Below, one piece after another: positions 32,508 to 41,557 of a DNA stretch of 45,929 nt. How positions within the stretch are numbered: position 1 is the first letter of the stretch; every line of letters begins with the position of its first letter. Source of the stretch: Arenimonas sp. GDDSR-1 (GTDB taxonomy: Bacteria; Pseudomonadota; Gammaproteobacteria; Xanthomonadales; Xanthomonadaceae); the NCBI RefSeq assembly GCF_025980345.1, contig NZ_JAPDUI010000006.1, positions 1 to 45,929 on the forward strand, written 5' to 3'. The translations under genes and the position numbers were made by a program. The notes beneath the pieces were generated by a model, which saw only the letters and a program-made list of their open reading frames with translations, ran no database searches and was not told the origin of the DNA.

Positions 32508-35500
32508 TCCTGTCCGACATCTCGATCAAGCGTCCGGTGTTCGCGGCGGTGATCAGCCTGATGCTGGTGACCGTCGGTCTGATCGCGTTCACCCGGCTTC
32601 CGCTGCGCGAGCTGCCGAACATCGATCCGCCGGTGGTATCCATCGATGTGAATTATCCCGGGGCCGCCGCTGGTGTGGTGGAAACGCGCGTGACCCAGGT
32701 ACTGGAAGACGCGGTTGCCGGCATCGAGGGCGTCGATCTGGTCACCAGCTCCTCGCGCAACGGCCGCGCTTCGGTCAATCTCGAATTCACCCTCGAACGC
32801 GATATCGAATCCGCCGCCAACGATGTGCGCGATGCGGTCAGCCGCGTCGCCGACCGCCTGCCGGAAGAGGCCGATGCGCCGCAGGTGGCCAAGGTGGAAG
32901 CCGATGCCGAGGTCATCATCTGGATCCGCGTCATCCAACACGGTGCCGACTCGCTCGCCCTGACCGATTACGCCGACCGCTATCTGGTCGACCGTTTCTC
33001 CAGTATCCCGGGCGTGGCCCAGGTGCGGCTGTCCGGCGGACAGCGCTATGCCATGCGGGTCTGGCTGAATGATGAGGCCCTGGCGGCACGCGGACTGACC
33101 GTTGCCGATGTCGAAAACGCACTGCGCCGTGAAAATCTCGAATTGCCCGCCGGCCGTCTGGAGTCGCAGGACCGCGACTTCCTGTTGCGGGTGAACCGCG
33201 GATTCGATTCTCCGGCCGCTTTCCAGAAACTGGTGGTGAAAACCCTGCCGGACGGGCAAAGCATCCTGCTTGCGGACGTCGCCCGCATCGCCCGCGAGTC
33301 GGCCGACCGCCGCGCCTGGTTCCGCGGCAACGGCGAGCCGCAGCTTGCGCTCGGCATCGTGAAGACCTCCACCGCCAACTCGCTGCAGGTTTCGCGCGAC
33401 GTCCGCGCCGAAATCGACCGGATCAACCCGGGCCTGCCGAAAGGCATGAGCATGGGCATCAATTTCGACACCACGGTGTTCATCGATGCCGCAGTCGAGA
33501 AGGTCTACAGCACGCTGTTCGAGGCCATCGCGCTGGTGCTGCTGGTGATCTGGCTGTTCCTCGGCAGCGTGCGCGCCTCGCTGATTCCAGCGGTGACGGT
33601 GCCGGTCTGCCTGATGGCCGCCTTCATCGCGCTCTGGTTGTTCGGCTACTCCATCAATCTGCTGACCCTGCTGGCGCTGGTGCTGTGCATCGGGCTGGTG
33701 GTCGATGACGCCATTGTGGTGCTTGAAAATGCCCAACGCCGCATCGATGCCGGTGAGCCGCCGATGCTCGGGGCCTTCCGCGGCACCCGCCAGGTCGCCT
33801 TCGCGGTCATCGCCACCACCGCCGTACTGGTAGCGGTGTTCCTGCCGATGGCGTTCATTGAAGGCAACAACGGCCGCCTGTTCCGCGAGCTTGCGGTGAC
33901 CATGGCCAGCGCCATCGCCATTTCAGCGGTTGTCGCGCTGACCCTGACGCCGATGATGTGCTCGCTGATCCTCAGACCCCACAAGGCCGGAGCGACCGGC
34001 TTTGAAGCCCGCATCAACCGCATTCTCGAAAGCGTGACACACGCCTATACCGACCGCATGCGGACCCTGTTGGGCAAACGCGGCGCGATGGGCTTCGCGA
34101 TGCTGGCCATTCTGGGCGTGAGCGCCATGCTCTACATGCTGGTTCCCAAGGAGTTGGCGCCGGCGGAAGACCGCGGTGTCTTCTTCGTCTCGGTCAACGG
34201 GCCCGAGGGCGCGGGTTTTGATTACACGGTCAAACAGATGGAGCAGGTCCAGGCCCAACTGATGGCCTTGCGTGAAAAGAGCCAATCCATCGACCGCATC
34301 AATGCCGTGGTGCCCGGCGGTTTCGGGCCGAGCGAGGAAATGCATACCGGGCGTGCGACGGTGCTGCTGAAACCGTGGAAGGACCGGGACATGGACACCT
34401 CGGCGGTGGTCGAGGAAACCCGCAAACTGCTGTCCAAGATTCCGGGCGTGCAGGCCCGTCCGCAGCAGCCGACCGGTCTGGTTCGCGGCCGTGGCCAGCC
34501 GGTGCAGCTGGTGCTGCAGGGCTCGGATTACAACGAGCTGGTGCAGTGGCGCGATCGTCTGCTCAAGCGCATGGAAGAAAACCCGAACCTGACCGGCCCG
34601 GATTCGGATTACAAGGAAACGCGGCCGCAGCTGCGCCTCGACATCAACCGCGAACGCGCGGCGGCTCTGGGGGTTTCGAATCAGGAAATCGGCCGCACGC
34701 TGGAAAGTCTGCTCGGCTCACGCCGCGTCGGCACCTACATCGAGGACGGCGAGGAATACGACGTGATCGTCCAGGCCGCCGCCGAGCAGCGCCGGTCACC
34801 CTCGGATCTTCTGGCCATCCATGTCCGCACCGGCGGCGGCCAGCTGGTTCCGCTCGCTTCCGTGATCGATGTGCGTGAGTTGGCCGAGCCCGGCAGTTTC
34901 AACCGCTTCAACCGCCTGCGTGCCATCACCGTATCGGCCGGACTCAAGCCGGAGGCCAATCTGGGCAAGGAACTCGATTGGCTCAGAACGGTGGCCAAGG
35001 ATGAACTGCCCGGCACCGTGCAGATCGATTTCAAGGGCGACTCGCGGGAGTACCTGCAGTCCGGACAGGCGGTGATGATCACTTTCGCCTTGGCCCTGCT
35101 GGTCGTTTATCTGGTGCTGGCGGCGCAGTTCGAAAGCCTGATCCATCCGTTGGTGATCCTGTTGACCGTACCGATGGCGGTGTTCGGCGCCCTGCTCGGA
35201 CTGTGGATCATGGGCGGCAGCCTCAACCTGTTCAGCCAGGTCGGCATCATCATGCTGATCGGCCTTGCCGCCAAAAACGGCATCCTTATCGTCGAGTTCG
35301 CCAATCAGCGCCGCGATGCCGGATTGGACATCGAGGCGGCCATCATCGAAGCGGCCTCGGTGCGCCTGCGCCCGATTCTGATGACCTCCATCGCTACCGC
35401 GGCCGGCGCATTGCCGCTGATGCTGGGCAGCGGTCCGGGTTCGGGATCGCGTCAGGCCATCGGTATCGTGGTCGTGTTCGGCGTGCTGAGCGCCACCGCG

Positions 35501-35629
35501 CTGACCCTGTTCATCGTGCCGGTGATGTACCGTTGGCTGGCACCGTACACGCAGTCGCCCGAACAGCGCGGCCGCGATCTGAGCCGGCAGGAAGCCGCGA
35601 TGCCGGATGCTGAAGGCGCATTGCATTGA
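32504..35629 (+). CDS. RND multidrug efflux permease (HAE1/AcrB-like)
   Basis: A 1041-residue proton-driven trimeric pump of the inner membrane. It has the typical repeat: one membrane helix at 10-30, a large periplasmic porter domain (about 35-330), a helix bundle, a second periplasmic domain (about 560-870), and a second bundle. The proton-relay aspartates are Asp401 and Asp402 in GLVVDDAIVVLEN. FLGSVRASLIPAVTVPVCL and the late GLAAKNGILIVEFANQRR are further HAE1 signatures. MexF/MdtBC-like and VexF-like drug pumps are the closest general types; the substrate is unknown. No outer-membrane factor gene follows, so a TolC-like protein elsewhere is presumably used. Confidence 0.95.
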   Translation: MILSDISIKRPVFAAVISLMLVTVGLIAFTRLPLRELPNIDPPVVSIDVNYPGAAAGVVETRVTQVLEDAVAGIEGVDLVTSSSRNGRASVNLEFTLERDIESAANDVRDAVSRVADRLPEEADAPQVAKVEADAEVIIWIRVIQHGADSLALTDYADRYLVDRFSSIPGVAQVRLSGGQRYAMRVWLNDEALAARGLTVADVENALRRENLELPAGRLESQDRDFLLRVNRGFDSPAAFQKLVVKTLPDGQSILLADVARIARESADRRAWFRGNGEPQLALGIVKTSTANSLQVSRDVRAEIDRINPGLPKGMSMGINFDTTVFIDAAVEKVYSTLFEAIALVLLVIWLFLGSVRASLIPAVTVPVCLMAAFIALWLFGYSINLLTLLALVLCIGLVVDDAIVVLENAQRRIDAGEPPMLGAFRGTRQVAFAVIATTAVLVAVFLPMAFIEGNNGRLFRELAVTMASAIAISAVVALTLTPMMCSLILRPHKAGATGFEARINRILESVTHAYTDRMRTLLGKRGAMGFAMLAILGVSAMLYMLVPKELAPAEDRGVFFVSVNGPEGAGFDYTVKQMEQVQAQLMALREKSQSIDRINAVVPGGFGPSEEMHTGRATVLLKPWKDRDMDTSAVVEETRKLLSKIPGVQARPQQPTGLVRGRGQPVQLVLQGSDYNELVQWRDRLLKRMEENPNLTGPDSDYKETRPQLRLDINRERAAALGVSNQEIGRTLESLLGSRRVGTYIEDGEEYDVIVQAAAEQRRSPSDLLAIHVRTGGGQLVPLASVIDVRELAEPGSFNRFNRLRAITVSAGLKPEANLGKELDWLRTVAKDELPGTVQIDFKGDSREYLQSGQAVMITFALALLVVYLVLAAQFESLIHPLVILLTVPMAVFGALLGLWIMGGSLNLFSQVGIIMLIGLAAKNGILIVEFANQRRDAGLDIEAAIIEAASVRLRPILMTSIATAAGALPLMLGSGPGSGSRQAIGIVVVFGVLSATALTLFIVPVMYRWLAPYTQSPEQRGRDLSRQEAAMPDAEGALH

Positions 35630-35660
35630 ACCATCGCATAATGGCGAACAGGGGTAATTC

Positions 35661-36584
35661 ATGACCGACCCGAAAGACAGACACCCGCTTTACCGCGGCC
35701 CGGGGCAGAACCGCGATGACGCCCGCGCTCCGCGTCCACCGCGCCGTGATGGGCCGCATAATCCGCGTGAGCCTCAGCGCGCCGAGCGCAGCGGACCGCG
35801 TCCGCCGCGCCGCGATGACGCGGTCGTGCATGACGAAGCACGGCCGGCCAAACCGAAGGAATTCCGCATCTACGGCCTGAATGCCTGTCTGGCCGCGTTC
35901 AAAGCGCGTCCGGATGATCTCCGCAAGCTCTGGCTGCTGTCGTCGCGCATTCCCAAGCTGCAGGAGCTGCTGGCGTTCTGCGTCAAGAACCGCATCGGTT
36001 ACAACGTGGTGGAAAACGAAGATCTCGAGAAACTCACCGGCAGTGCCCACCATGAAGGCATCTGCATGGCCATGCTGCCGCAGCCGGAATTGAATCTGTC
36101 GCAGTGGCTGATGACCGCGCCGGATGGCCGTTGCCTGCTGCTCTGGCTGGACGGCGTCGGCAATCCGCATAATCTCGGCGCCATCATGCGCTCCGCGGCG
36201 CATTTCGGGGTTCGGGCCATTCTGCTGCCGAAAGCATCGAGCCTGAGTCATTCCGGAGCCGCCGCTCGCGTCGCCGAGGGCGCGGCCGAGCACGTGCCGC
36301 TGATCCGGCTTGGACGCACGGATAACGCCATCGCGCAATTGGCCTCGGCCGGCTTCAGTCTGGTCAGTACCGTGGTGCGGGGCGGCAGCGATGTGTTCAA
36401 GGCCGATCTGCCGCCGCGTTGTGTTCTGGTGATGGGCGCCGAGCAGACCGGCGTCGACAGCGAACTGCTGGCTGCCAGCCCGCTGCGGGTGGAGGTGCCG
36501 GGAACAGGGCAGGTCGAAAGTCTCAATGTCTCGGCGGCCGCGGCGGTACTGCTTGCCGAATGGTGCCGCCAGAACGCATCCTGA
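35661..36584 (+). CDS. SpoU/TrmH-family RNA 2'-O-methyltransferase
   Basis: A SAM-dependent SPOUT RNA methyltransferase of 307 residues. The first ~65 residues form a disordered, Arg/Pro-rich tail with PRPPRRD twice (24-30 and 46-52). An L30e-like substrate-binding domain follows (about 66-140, starting FRIYGLNACLAAFKARP). The knotted catalytic domain (about 150-305) has all three SpoU motifs: NPHNLGAIMRSAAHFG (motif 1), VMGAEQTGV (motif 2) and SLNVSAAAAVLLAEW (motif 3). It most resembles YfiF-type and RlmB-like members; the target nucleotide cannot be predicted. AGGGG lies ahead of the ATG. It is 31 bases after the RND pump gene and may have its own −10 (CATAAT, 35637-35642). Confidence 0.93.
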   Translation: MTDPKDRHPLYRGPGQNRDDARAPRPPRRDGPHNPREPQRAERSGPRPPRRDDAVVHDEARPAKPKEFRIYGLNACLAAFKARPDDLRKLWLLSSRIPKLQELLAFCVKNRIGYNVVENEDLEKLTGSAHHEGICMAMLPQPELNLSQWLMTAPDGRCLLLWLDGVGNPHNLGAIMRSAAHFGVRAILLPKASSLSHSGAAARVAEGAAEHVPLIRLGRTDNAIAQLASAGFSLVSTVVRGGSDVFKADLPPRCVLVMGAEQTGVDSELLAASPLRVEVPGTGQVESLNVSAAAAVLLAEWCRQNAS

Positions 36585-36648
36585 TTCTGATAGGATGAAA
36601 GCCATGCGCAGCAATGCGTGCATGGCGGAAGACGGGGGAAATCCACGC

Positions 36649-39600
36649 ATGCTTGGACGAATTCGGGAAATGACCGCATTGTTCCTGTTGCTGGCTGCCC
36701 AGCAGCTGATGGCCGTGGCGCCGCCGCCCGCCGCCATCGACATCGAAACCCTCGGTTATCCCCGTCTGGATCTGTTCGATTCCGGCGACGGACTGCCGAA
36801 CCTCACCATCGTTTCAGTCAGCGCTACCGATGATGGCCATATCTGGGCCGGGACCATGCGCGGTCTTGCCCGTTTCAACGGACTGCGTTTCGTACCGGTG
36901 GCCCTGCCCGGCGATGACGGGCATCCGGATGTCATCAGCTCGGTGCTTGCGCTCGACAACCGGCAGGTGTGGGTGGCGCCGCTGAACCGGGGCGTGTATC
37001 TCTGGAATGGGACGGCCTGGCGGCATTTCAAACCCGGCAAGGACTTTCCGGGCTACGACGTGCGCCGGTTGCGTGCTTTCAACACCCGTGACGGCATGCG
37101 TGTATTCGCCACCACCAACGAGGGCGTGGTCGCGGTCTGGGACGGGAAACGATGGAGCGAGCTGCGGGTGAAATACAAGCTGCGCGGCGGAGAGATCTTC
37201 GATCTGCTCTACCTTCCCGGACACCATGTCGAAGAGGATGTGCTGTGGATCGGAAGTTATGAATCCGGCCTCATCCGCTGCATCGGCCTGGCCGCCTGTG
37301 AACAGTTGCCCATCCCCGGCGAGCCGCGTGCTTTCGAAATCAGCAGCCTGCGCGCGCTGCGCGAAGCCGATGGCAGCAGCAGTATCTGGATCGGCAGTTA
37401 CGGCGGCGGCGTGGCCCGCTTTCATGACGGCCAGTGGCAGCGGTTCCGGGCCGAAGACGGCGATCTGACCAGCAATTTCGTTCACGATATCGAGATCATC
37501 GCGGAGAAAGGCCGCAGTCCCGAAGTGTGGGTCGGTTCGCGCAACGGTTTTTCCAGTTACCGTGACGGCCGCTGGCAGCGTTTCGAAGACCAGAGCAACC
37601 TGCGCGCCATCCGGGTCTGGAGTCTGGCCAAAGGCAGGGATGATGACGGCCGGCCGCAGCTTTGGGCCGGCACCGACAACGGGGCCACGCGTTTGCATGT
37701 GCGCGGCGACCTTCGTACCGTACGGCGCCTCAGTGAAGACAGCAACGGCGTCTGGGCAGTCCGTTTCGAGACCGATCCGGATGGCACCGAACGGCTTTGG
37801 CTGGGCAGCGACGGCGAGGGGCTCTGGCGTTACCAGTTCGGCGCGTGGACCCAGTTCGGCCGTGCCGATGGCCTGCCCGGGGATATCGTCCGCAGCATTT
37901 CGCGGCTTGCCGACGGCACCCTGTGGGTCGGCATGTGGAACGGTGAAATCGCAGTCATGAAAGACGGACGTTTCCGGACCCTGGATACGCCCTGGGACAA
38001 AGGCGATCAGCAGGCCGTCACGGCTTTCCTGCCTGACAAGCGCGGCGGCATGTGGGTCGGATTGCGAAAAAACGGCGTCGCCTACTATGACGGCGTCAAC
38101 TGGCGTTGGTTCGATGTCAAAGGCAGCGGCGCGCCCGATTTCGTGCTCGGGCTGGTCAATACCGGCAGCGATGCCGATCCGGTGATCTGGGCCAGCAGCA
38201 AGGGTGATGGCCTCGGGCGCTTCCAGGGCGGCCAGTGGCGCCGCTTCACCACCTGGAACAGCGAGCTGCCGGATAACGAACTGTCCACCGTCAATGTCTA
38301 TCCCGATGCACAGGGCCGCCCCGTGCTGTGGATCGGCTCACGCAACAAGGGTCTGCTGCGTGTCGATGTCAGCAATCCGGCGCAGCCGGCAATGGTGCGT
38401 TCCCCGGCCCTGCCGGCAACGCCGCATCCCTATGTGTACGGTGCGGTGCGCAACGCCAGGGGCGACATGGCGGTATGTACCGATTACGGCGCCGCCTATT
38501 GGCGTAATGACGGCAAGGGAGGCTTCCGTGCGGTCGATTACCACCGCGTCAACGGGCTGCCGCACGATGAGTGCAATGCCGGTGCGCTGTCCTTCGACAG
38601 CCGTGGCCGCGCCTGGGTCGGCACCATCGGCGGTGCGGCGGTACTCACGCCCGATTCGACACGCAGCGGCCGTGCAAAGCTCGGCCTGGAACGGCTGCGG
38701 ATCGATCATGTCGAATACCCGGTACACGCCGGTGGACTGGAATTCATTGCCCCGGGACCGAATGCCGGCATTGAAGTGGAGTTCGCCCTGCTGACCGGCG
38801 AACGTGAGGCGGAGTCGCTTTACCGGACCCAGATCATCGGTCTCGAACCCGCCCCGGGCCCTTGGCTGCAGAGCAACCAGCGCAGCTTCACCAGTGTTCC
38901 GTCGGGAGACTACCGGCTCCGCATCGAGGCACGCGATTACAGCGGACATGCGGCACAGCCTCTGGAACTGAGTCTGCATGTGCCCACGCCATGGTGGCGC
39001 ACGGGTTGGATTCTGTTCCTGATCGGCCTGGGCATCGTGTATCTGATCTGGCTGCTCATGGGCTGGCGCGAGCGTCTGCTGCGCCGCCGTGAAAGCGAGC
39101 TGCGCAAACTGGTCGGCATCCGGACCGGCGAACTCGAACTGCGCGGCCGCGAGCTGCGCCGCATGAACGACGAACTGACCCGGCTGTCCTATCACGATCC
39201 CTTGACCGATGTCGCCAACCGGAGGAAATTGCTGGAGCAGCTCGATGCCTGCTGGCTGGACGCCCAGGTCGACGGCCGCAGCATCGGTTTTATCCTGCTC
39301 GATGCCGATGATTTCAAAGCCGTGAATGACATCTACGGCCACCTGCGGGGGGATGAATGCCTGCAAATGATTGCCGGTTGTCTGACGTCGGTGCTTGCCG
39401 ATACCCCGTATACGCTCGGCCGTTACGGCGGCGAGGAGTTCGGCGTGGTCCTGCCCGATTGCGACGAGGACCGTGCCATCGCCATCGCCGAGCGCTGCCG
39501 CAATGCGGTTGAACGCCTGAAGCTGGCCCACACCGGCAGCGCGCTCGGCTATGTGACCGTCAGCCTCGGTGTGGCCTGCATGCAGCCGGGCGCCGCATCG

Positions 39601-39696
39601 AGCAGCGATGTGCTGGTGGCCAAGGCCGACGGCGCACTCTATCTTGCAAAACGCCAAGGCAAGAACCGCGTGGTTTCCGCCGGCGCGGGCGACTGA
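36649..39696 (+). CDS. Beta-propeller receptor diguanylate cyclase
   Basis: An inner-membrane sensor that should make cyclic di-GMP. The start at 36649 has GGGGGA upstream and yields a signal peptide (REMTALFLLLAAQQLMAVA) and 1015 residues; ATGs at 36595 and 36604 are alternatives. A periplasmic ligand-sensing propeller (about 40-690) carries about eleven repeats of the W[IVA]G[ST] type, such as IWAGTMRGLARF, LWIGSYESGL, IWIGSYGGGVARF, VWVGSRNGF and LWLGSDGEGLWRY. A Y_Y_Y domain (about 695-775) and one membrane helix (about 786-806) follow, then a coiled coil. The GGDEF domain has an intact GGEEF at 927-931 and DADDFKAVND. The position of the inhibitory RxxD site reads DTPY, so product inhibition is probably absent. 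The ligand is unknown, and no response regulator is nearby. Confidence 0.92.
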   Translation: MLGRIREMTALFLLLAAQQLMAVAPPPAAIDIETLGYPRLDLFDSGDGLPNLTIVSVSATDDGHIWAGTMRGLARFNGLRFVPVALPGDDGHPDVISSVLALDNRQVWVAPLNRGVYLWNGTAWRHFKPGKDFPGYDVRRLRAFNTRDGMRVFATTNEGVVAVWDGKRWSELRVKYKLRGGEIFDLLYLPGHHVEEDVLWIGSYESGLIRCIGLAACEQLPIPGEPRAFEISSLRALREADGSSSIWIGSYGGGVARFHDGQWQRFRAEDGDLTSNFVHDIEIIAEKGRSPEVWVGSRNGFSSYRDGRWQRFEDQSNLRAIRVWSLAKGRDDDGRPQLWAGTDNGATRLHVRGDLRTVRRLSEDSNGVWAVRFETDPDGTERLWLGSDGEGLWRYQFGAWTQFGRADGLPGDIVRSISRLADGTLWVGMWNGEIAVMKDGRFRTLDTPWDKGDQQAVTAFLPDKRGGMWVGLRKNGVAYYDGVNWRWFDVKGSGAPDFVLGLVNTGSDADPVIWASSKGDGLGRFQGGQWRRFTTWNSELPDNELSTVNVYPDAQGRPVLWIGSRNKGLLRVDVSNPAQPAMVRSPALPATPHPYVYGAVRNARGDMAVCTDYGAAYWRNDGKGGFRAVDYHRVNGLPHDECNAGALSFDSRGRAWVGTIGGAAVLTPDSTRSGRAKLGLERLRIDHVEYPVHAGGLEFIAPGPNAGIEVEFALLTGEREAESLYRTQIIGLEPAPGPWLQSNQRSFTSVPSGDYRLRIEARDYSGHAAQPLELSLHVPTPWWRTGWILFLIGLGIVYLIWLLMGWRERLLRRRESELRKLVGIRTGELELRGRELRRMNDELTRLSYHDPLTDVANRRKLLEQLDACWLDAQVDGRSIGFILLDADDFKAVNDIYGHLRGDECLQMIAGCLTSVLADTPYTLGRYGGEEFGVVLPDCDEDRAIAIAERCRNAVERLKLAHTGSALGYVTVSLGVACMQPGAASSSDVLVAKADGALYLAKRQGKNRVVSAGAGD

Positions 39697-39707
39697 ACGA
39701 CCCTCGA

Positions 39708-41108
39708 TCAGGGTTGTGTTTTCGGCGGCTCGGGGGCGATATCCACCGCCGTTTCGGCAGCCATGTAGGCCAGTACCGCATAGGCGGCAACCTGCTGATC
39801 CAGATCCTTGGCATTGACCTTGTCGAGGGTGTCGTTGGCGGTATGGTGGTAGTCGAAGTAATCGGTACCGTCCTGTTGCAGCTCCGCCCAGGGCAGCCCG
39901 TACGGCACGCTCGGCCCCAGATCGGGACCGGCACTGCCGCCGCTGGCCTGCAGGGCGATGCCCAGCGGTGCCAGCAGCGTGCCGATGTGTTCGATCACCG
40001 GCCGTGATCCGGCCGAGACTCCGGCGTAAAGGGCATAGATGCGGCCTGCCCCGAAATCGCTCTCGGCGCCGAGCTGGTGGGACGGCATGGCGTCCTTCAT
40101 CGCCTCGGCATAGGCTTTGCCGCCGAGCAGTCCCTGCTCTTCGTTGGCGAACGCGACCACCCGGATGCTGCGCTTGGGTGCCTGCTTCAGATCGCCGATG
40201 AGTGCACCGGCGGCCATGGTGATGGCAACGCCGGCACCGTCATCGATGGCGCCGGTGCCCAGATCCCAGGAATCGAGATGGCCACCGATGACCACCACTT
40301 CCGACGGCTTGCTGCGTCCGGTGATTTCACCGATGACGTTGTATTCGGTCTTGCTGCCGGTGAATCCGGCCTGGATGTTCATTTCCACGGTCACCGGTTT
40401 GCCGCGCCGCAGCATGTTCGCCAGCAGGTCGGCATCCGGAACCGAGAGCGCCGCCGCCGGAATCTTCGCCACGCCGTCCTCGTACTTCATCATCCCGGTG
40501 TGCGGCAGTCGGTCGGAATCGGTGCCGACCGAGCGGATCAGCAGGGCCGATGCCCCCTTGCGCGCCGCTTCGGAGGCGCCGGTGCGCCGCACGTTGCTGA
40601 CCGGGCCGTAACCGCTGCCGTCTTTGGCGCGCAGCATTTTAAGATTGACGAATGCGATTTTCCCCGCCAGCGTGCCGTCCGGTACTGCTTTCAGAGCCTC
40701 AAGATCGGCAAACTCGACCACTTCCGCGCGCAGGTCGCCGCGGGTGCTTTCACTGCCGCCGAGCGCGGTCAGCACCAGGCGTTGCGGAAAAGGGCTGACG
40801 ACGCGCGCCGATTCCGAGTGCCGTTGCCAGACCGGAAAAGTGACCGGCTGCAGCCAGACCTTGTCGTAACCGAGCGCCTTGAATTTCGCCTGCGCCCAGG
40901 CCGTGGCACGGTCATAGGCTTCGCTGCCGCCCATGCGCGGACCGACCTCGGTGGTCAGCGATTCGACGATTTCATACGCTCTGGATCCCCGCATGGCGTC
41001 ATCGCGGAGCCGCTCCGCAGTCTTTTCGGCACGGGCATCGAGGCCGCTGCCGGCGGCAAACACGGTCTGGCAGGAAACGAACAGAAGCAGCGCGGCGGAT
41101 ATGCGCAT
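39708..41108 (-). CDS. Secreted M28-family zinc peptidase
   Basis: A 466-residue metallopeptidase with a signal peptide (MRISAALLLFVSCQTVFA), expected in the periplasm or outside the cell. A PA-type insert (about 125-245) precedes the M28 catalytic core. Zinc ligands and catalytic residues are visible: His277 and Asp279 in GGHLDSWD, Asp289 in GAIDDGAG, Glu323-Glu324 in FANEEQGLLGG, and the last ligand His in DYFDYHHTANDTLD. Relatives are plasma glutamate carboxypeptidase-like aminopeptidases or carboxypeptidases. The start at 41108 is one base after the mscL stop (TGAGATG), so translation is coupled. The 3' end converges with the diguanylate cyclase, 11 bases apart. Confidence 0.92.
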   Translation of the reverse strand: MRISAALLLFVSCQTVFAAGSGLDARAEKTAERLRDDAMRGSRAYEIVESLTTEVGPRMGGSEAYDRATAWAQAKFKALGYDKVWLQPVTFPVWQRHSESARVVSPFPQRLVLTALGGSESTRGDLRAEVVEFADLEALKAVPDGTLAGKIAFVNLKMLRAKDGSGYGPVSNVRRTGASEAARKGASALLIRSVGTDSDRLPHTGMMKYEDGVAKIPAAALSVPDADLLANMLRRGKPVTVEMNIQAGFTGSKTEYNVIGEITGRSKPSEVVVIGGHLDSWDLGTGAIDDGAGVAITMAAGALIGDLKQAPKRSIRVVAFANEEQGLLGGKAYAEAMKDAMPSHQLGAESDFGAGRIYALYAGVSAGSRPVIEHIGTLLAPLGIALQASGGSAGPDLGPSVPYGLPWAELQQDGTDYFDYHHTANDTLDKVNAKDLDQQVAAYAVLAYMAAETAVDIAPEPPKTQP

Positions 41109-41109
41109 C

Positions 41110-41535
41110 TCAATTCCCCTTGCCATGCAGCGCATCGCGGATTTCGGTCAACAGCTTCACTTCATCGCTCGGTTCGGCCGGCGCCGGCGGCGCGGCCTGT
41201 TCCTGGCGGCGGACACGGTTGATGGCTTTGATGGCGATGAAGATGACGAAGGCGATGATGGTGAAATCGACGATGGTCTGGATGAATGCGCCGTAATTGA
41301 GCAATACGGCCGGAGCCGTTTCCTTGCCGTCTGCACCGATGACCGCCGGACGCAGCAGCATGGACAGGCTCTTGAAGTCGGAACTGCCGATGACATAGGA
41401 CACCGCCGGCATGATCAGGTCATTGACCAGCGAGGTCACGATTTTGCCGAAGGCCCCGCCGATCACCACGCCGACCGCAAGATCGATGACATTGCCGCGC
41501 AGCGCGAATTCCTTGAATTCCGAAAGTATGCTCAT
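41110..41535 (-). CDS. mscL: Large-conductance mechanosensitive channel MscL
   Basis: MscL is a homopentameric inner-membrane channel that opens under membrane tension to release solutes during osmotic downshock. The 141 residues start [21 protein letters not shown]: the amphipathic N-terminal helix and then pore helix TM1 (about 15-45, [17 protein letters not shown]). The periplasmic loop is about 50-75, TM2 about 76-100 ([18 protein letters not shown]), and the cytoplasmic helix ends in [23 protein letters not shown] precedes the ATG at 41535. It lies between the FAH-family gene (22 bases upstream) and the M28 peptidase gene (1 base downstream). Confidence 0.97.
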   Translation of the reverse strand: MSILSEFKEFALRGNVIDLAVGVVIGGAFGKIVTSLVNDLIMPAVSYVIGSSDFKSLSMLLRPAVIGADGKETAPAVLLNYGAFIQTIVDFTIIAFVIFIAIKAINRVRRQEQAAPPAPAEPSDEVKLLTEIRDALHGKGN

Positions 41536-41557
41536 GATGCGTTTCTCCAGTGGTAGA

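Noticed and set aside
38338-39657. 439-codon frame antisense to the diguanylate cyclase
   Set aside because: The sense-strand GGDEF and propeller motifs settle the coding strand.
40077-41222. 381-codon plus-strand frame opposite the M28 peptidase and mscL
   Set aside because: The zinc-ligand motifs and mscL on the minus strand are clear, and the frame spans two real genes.
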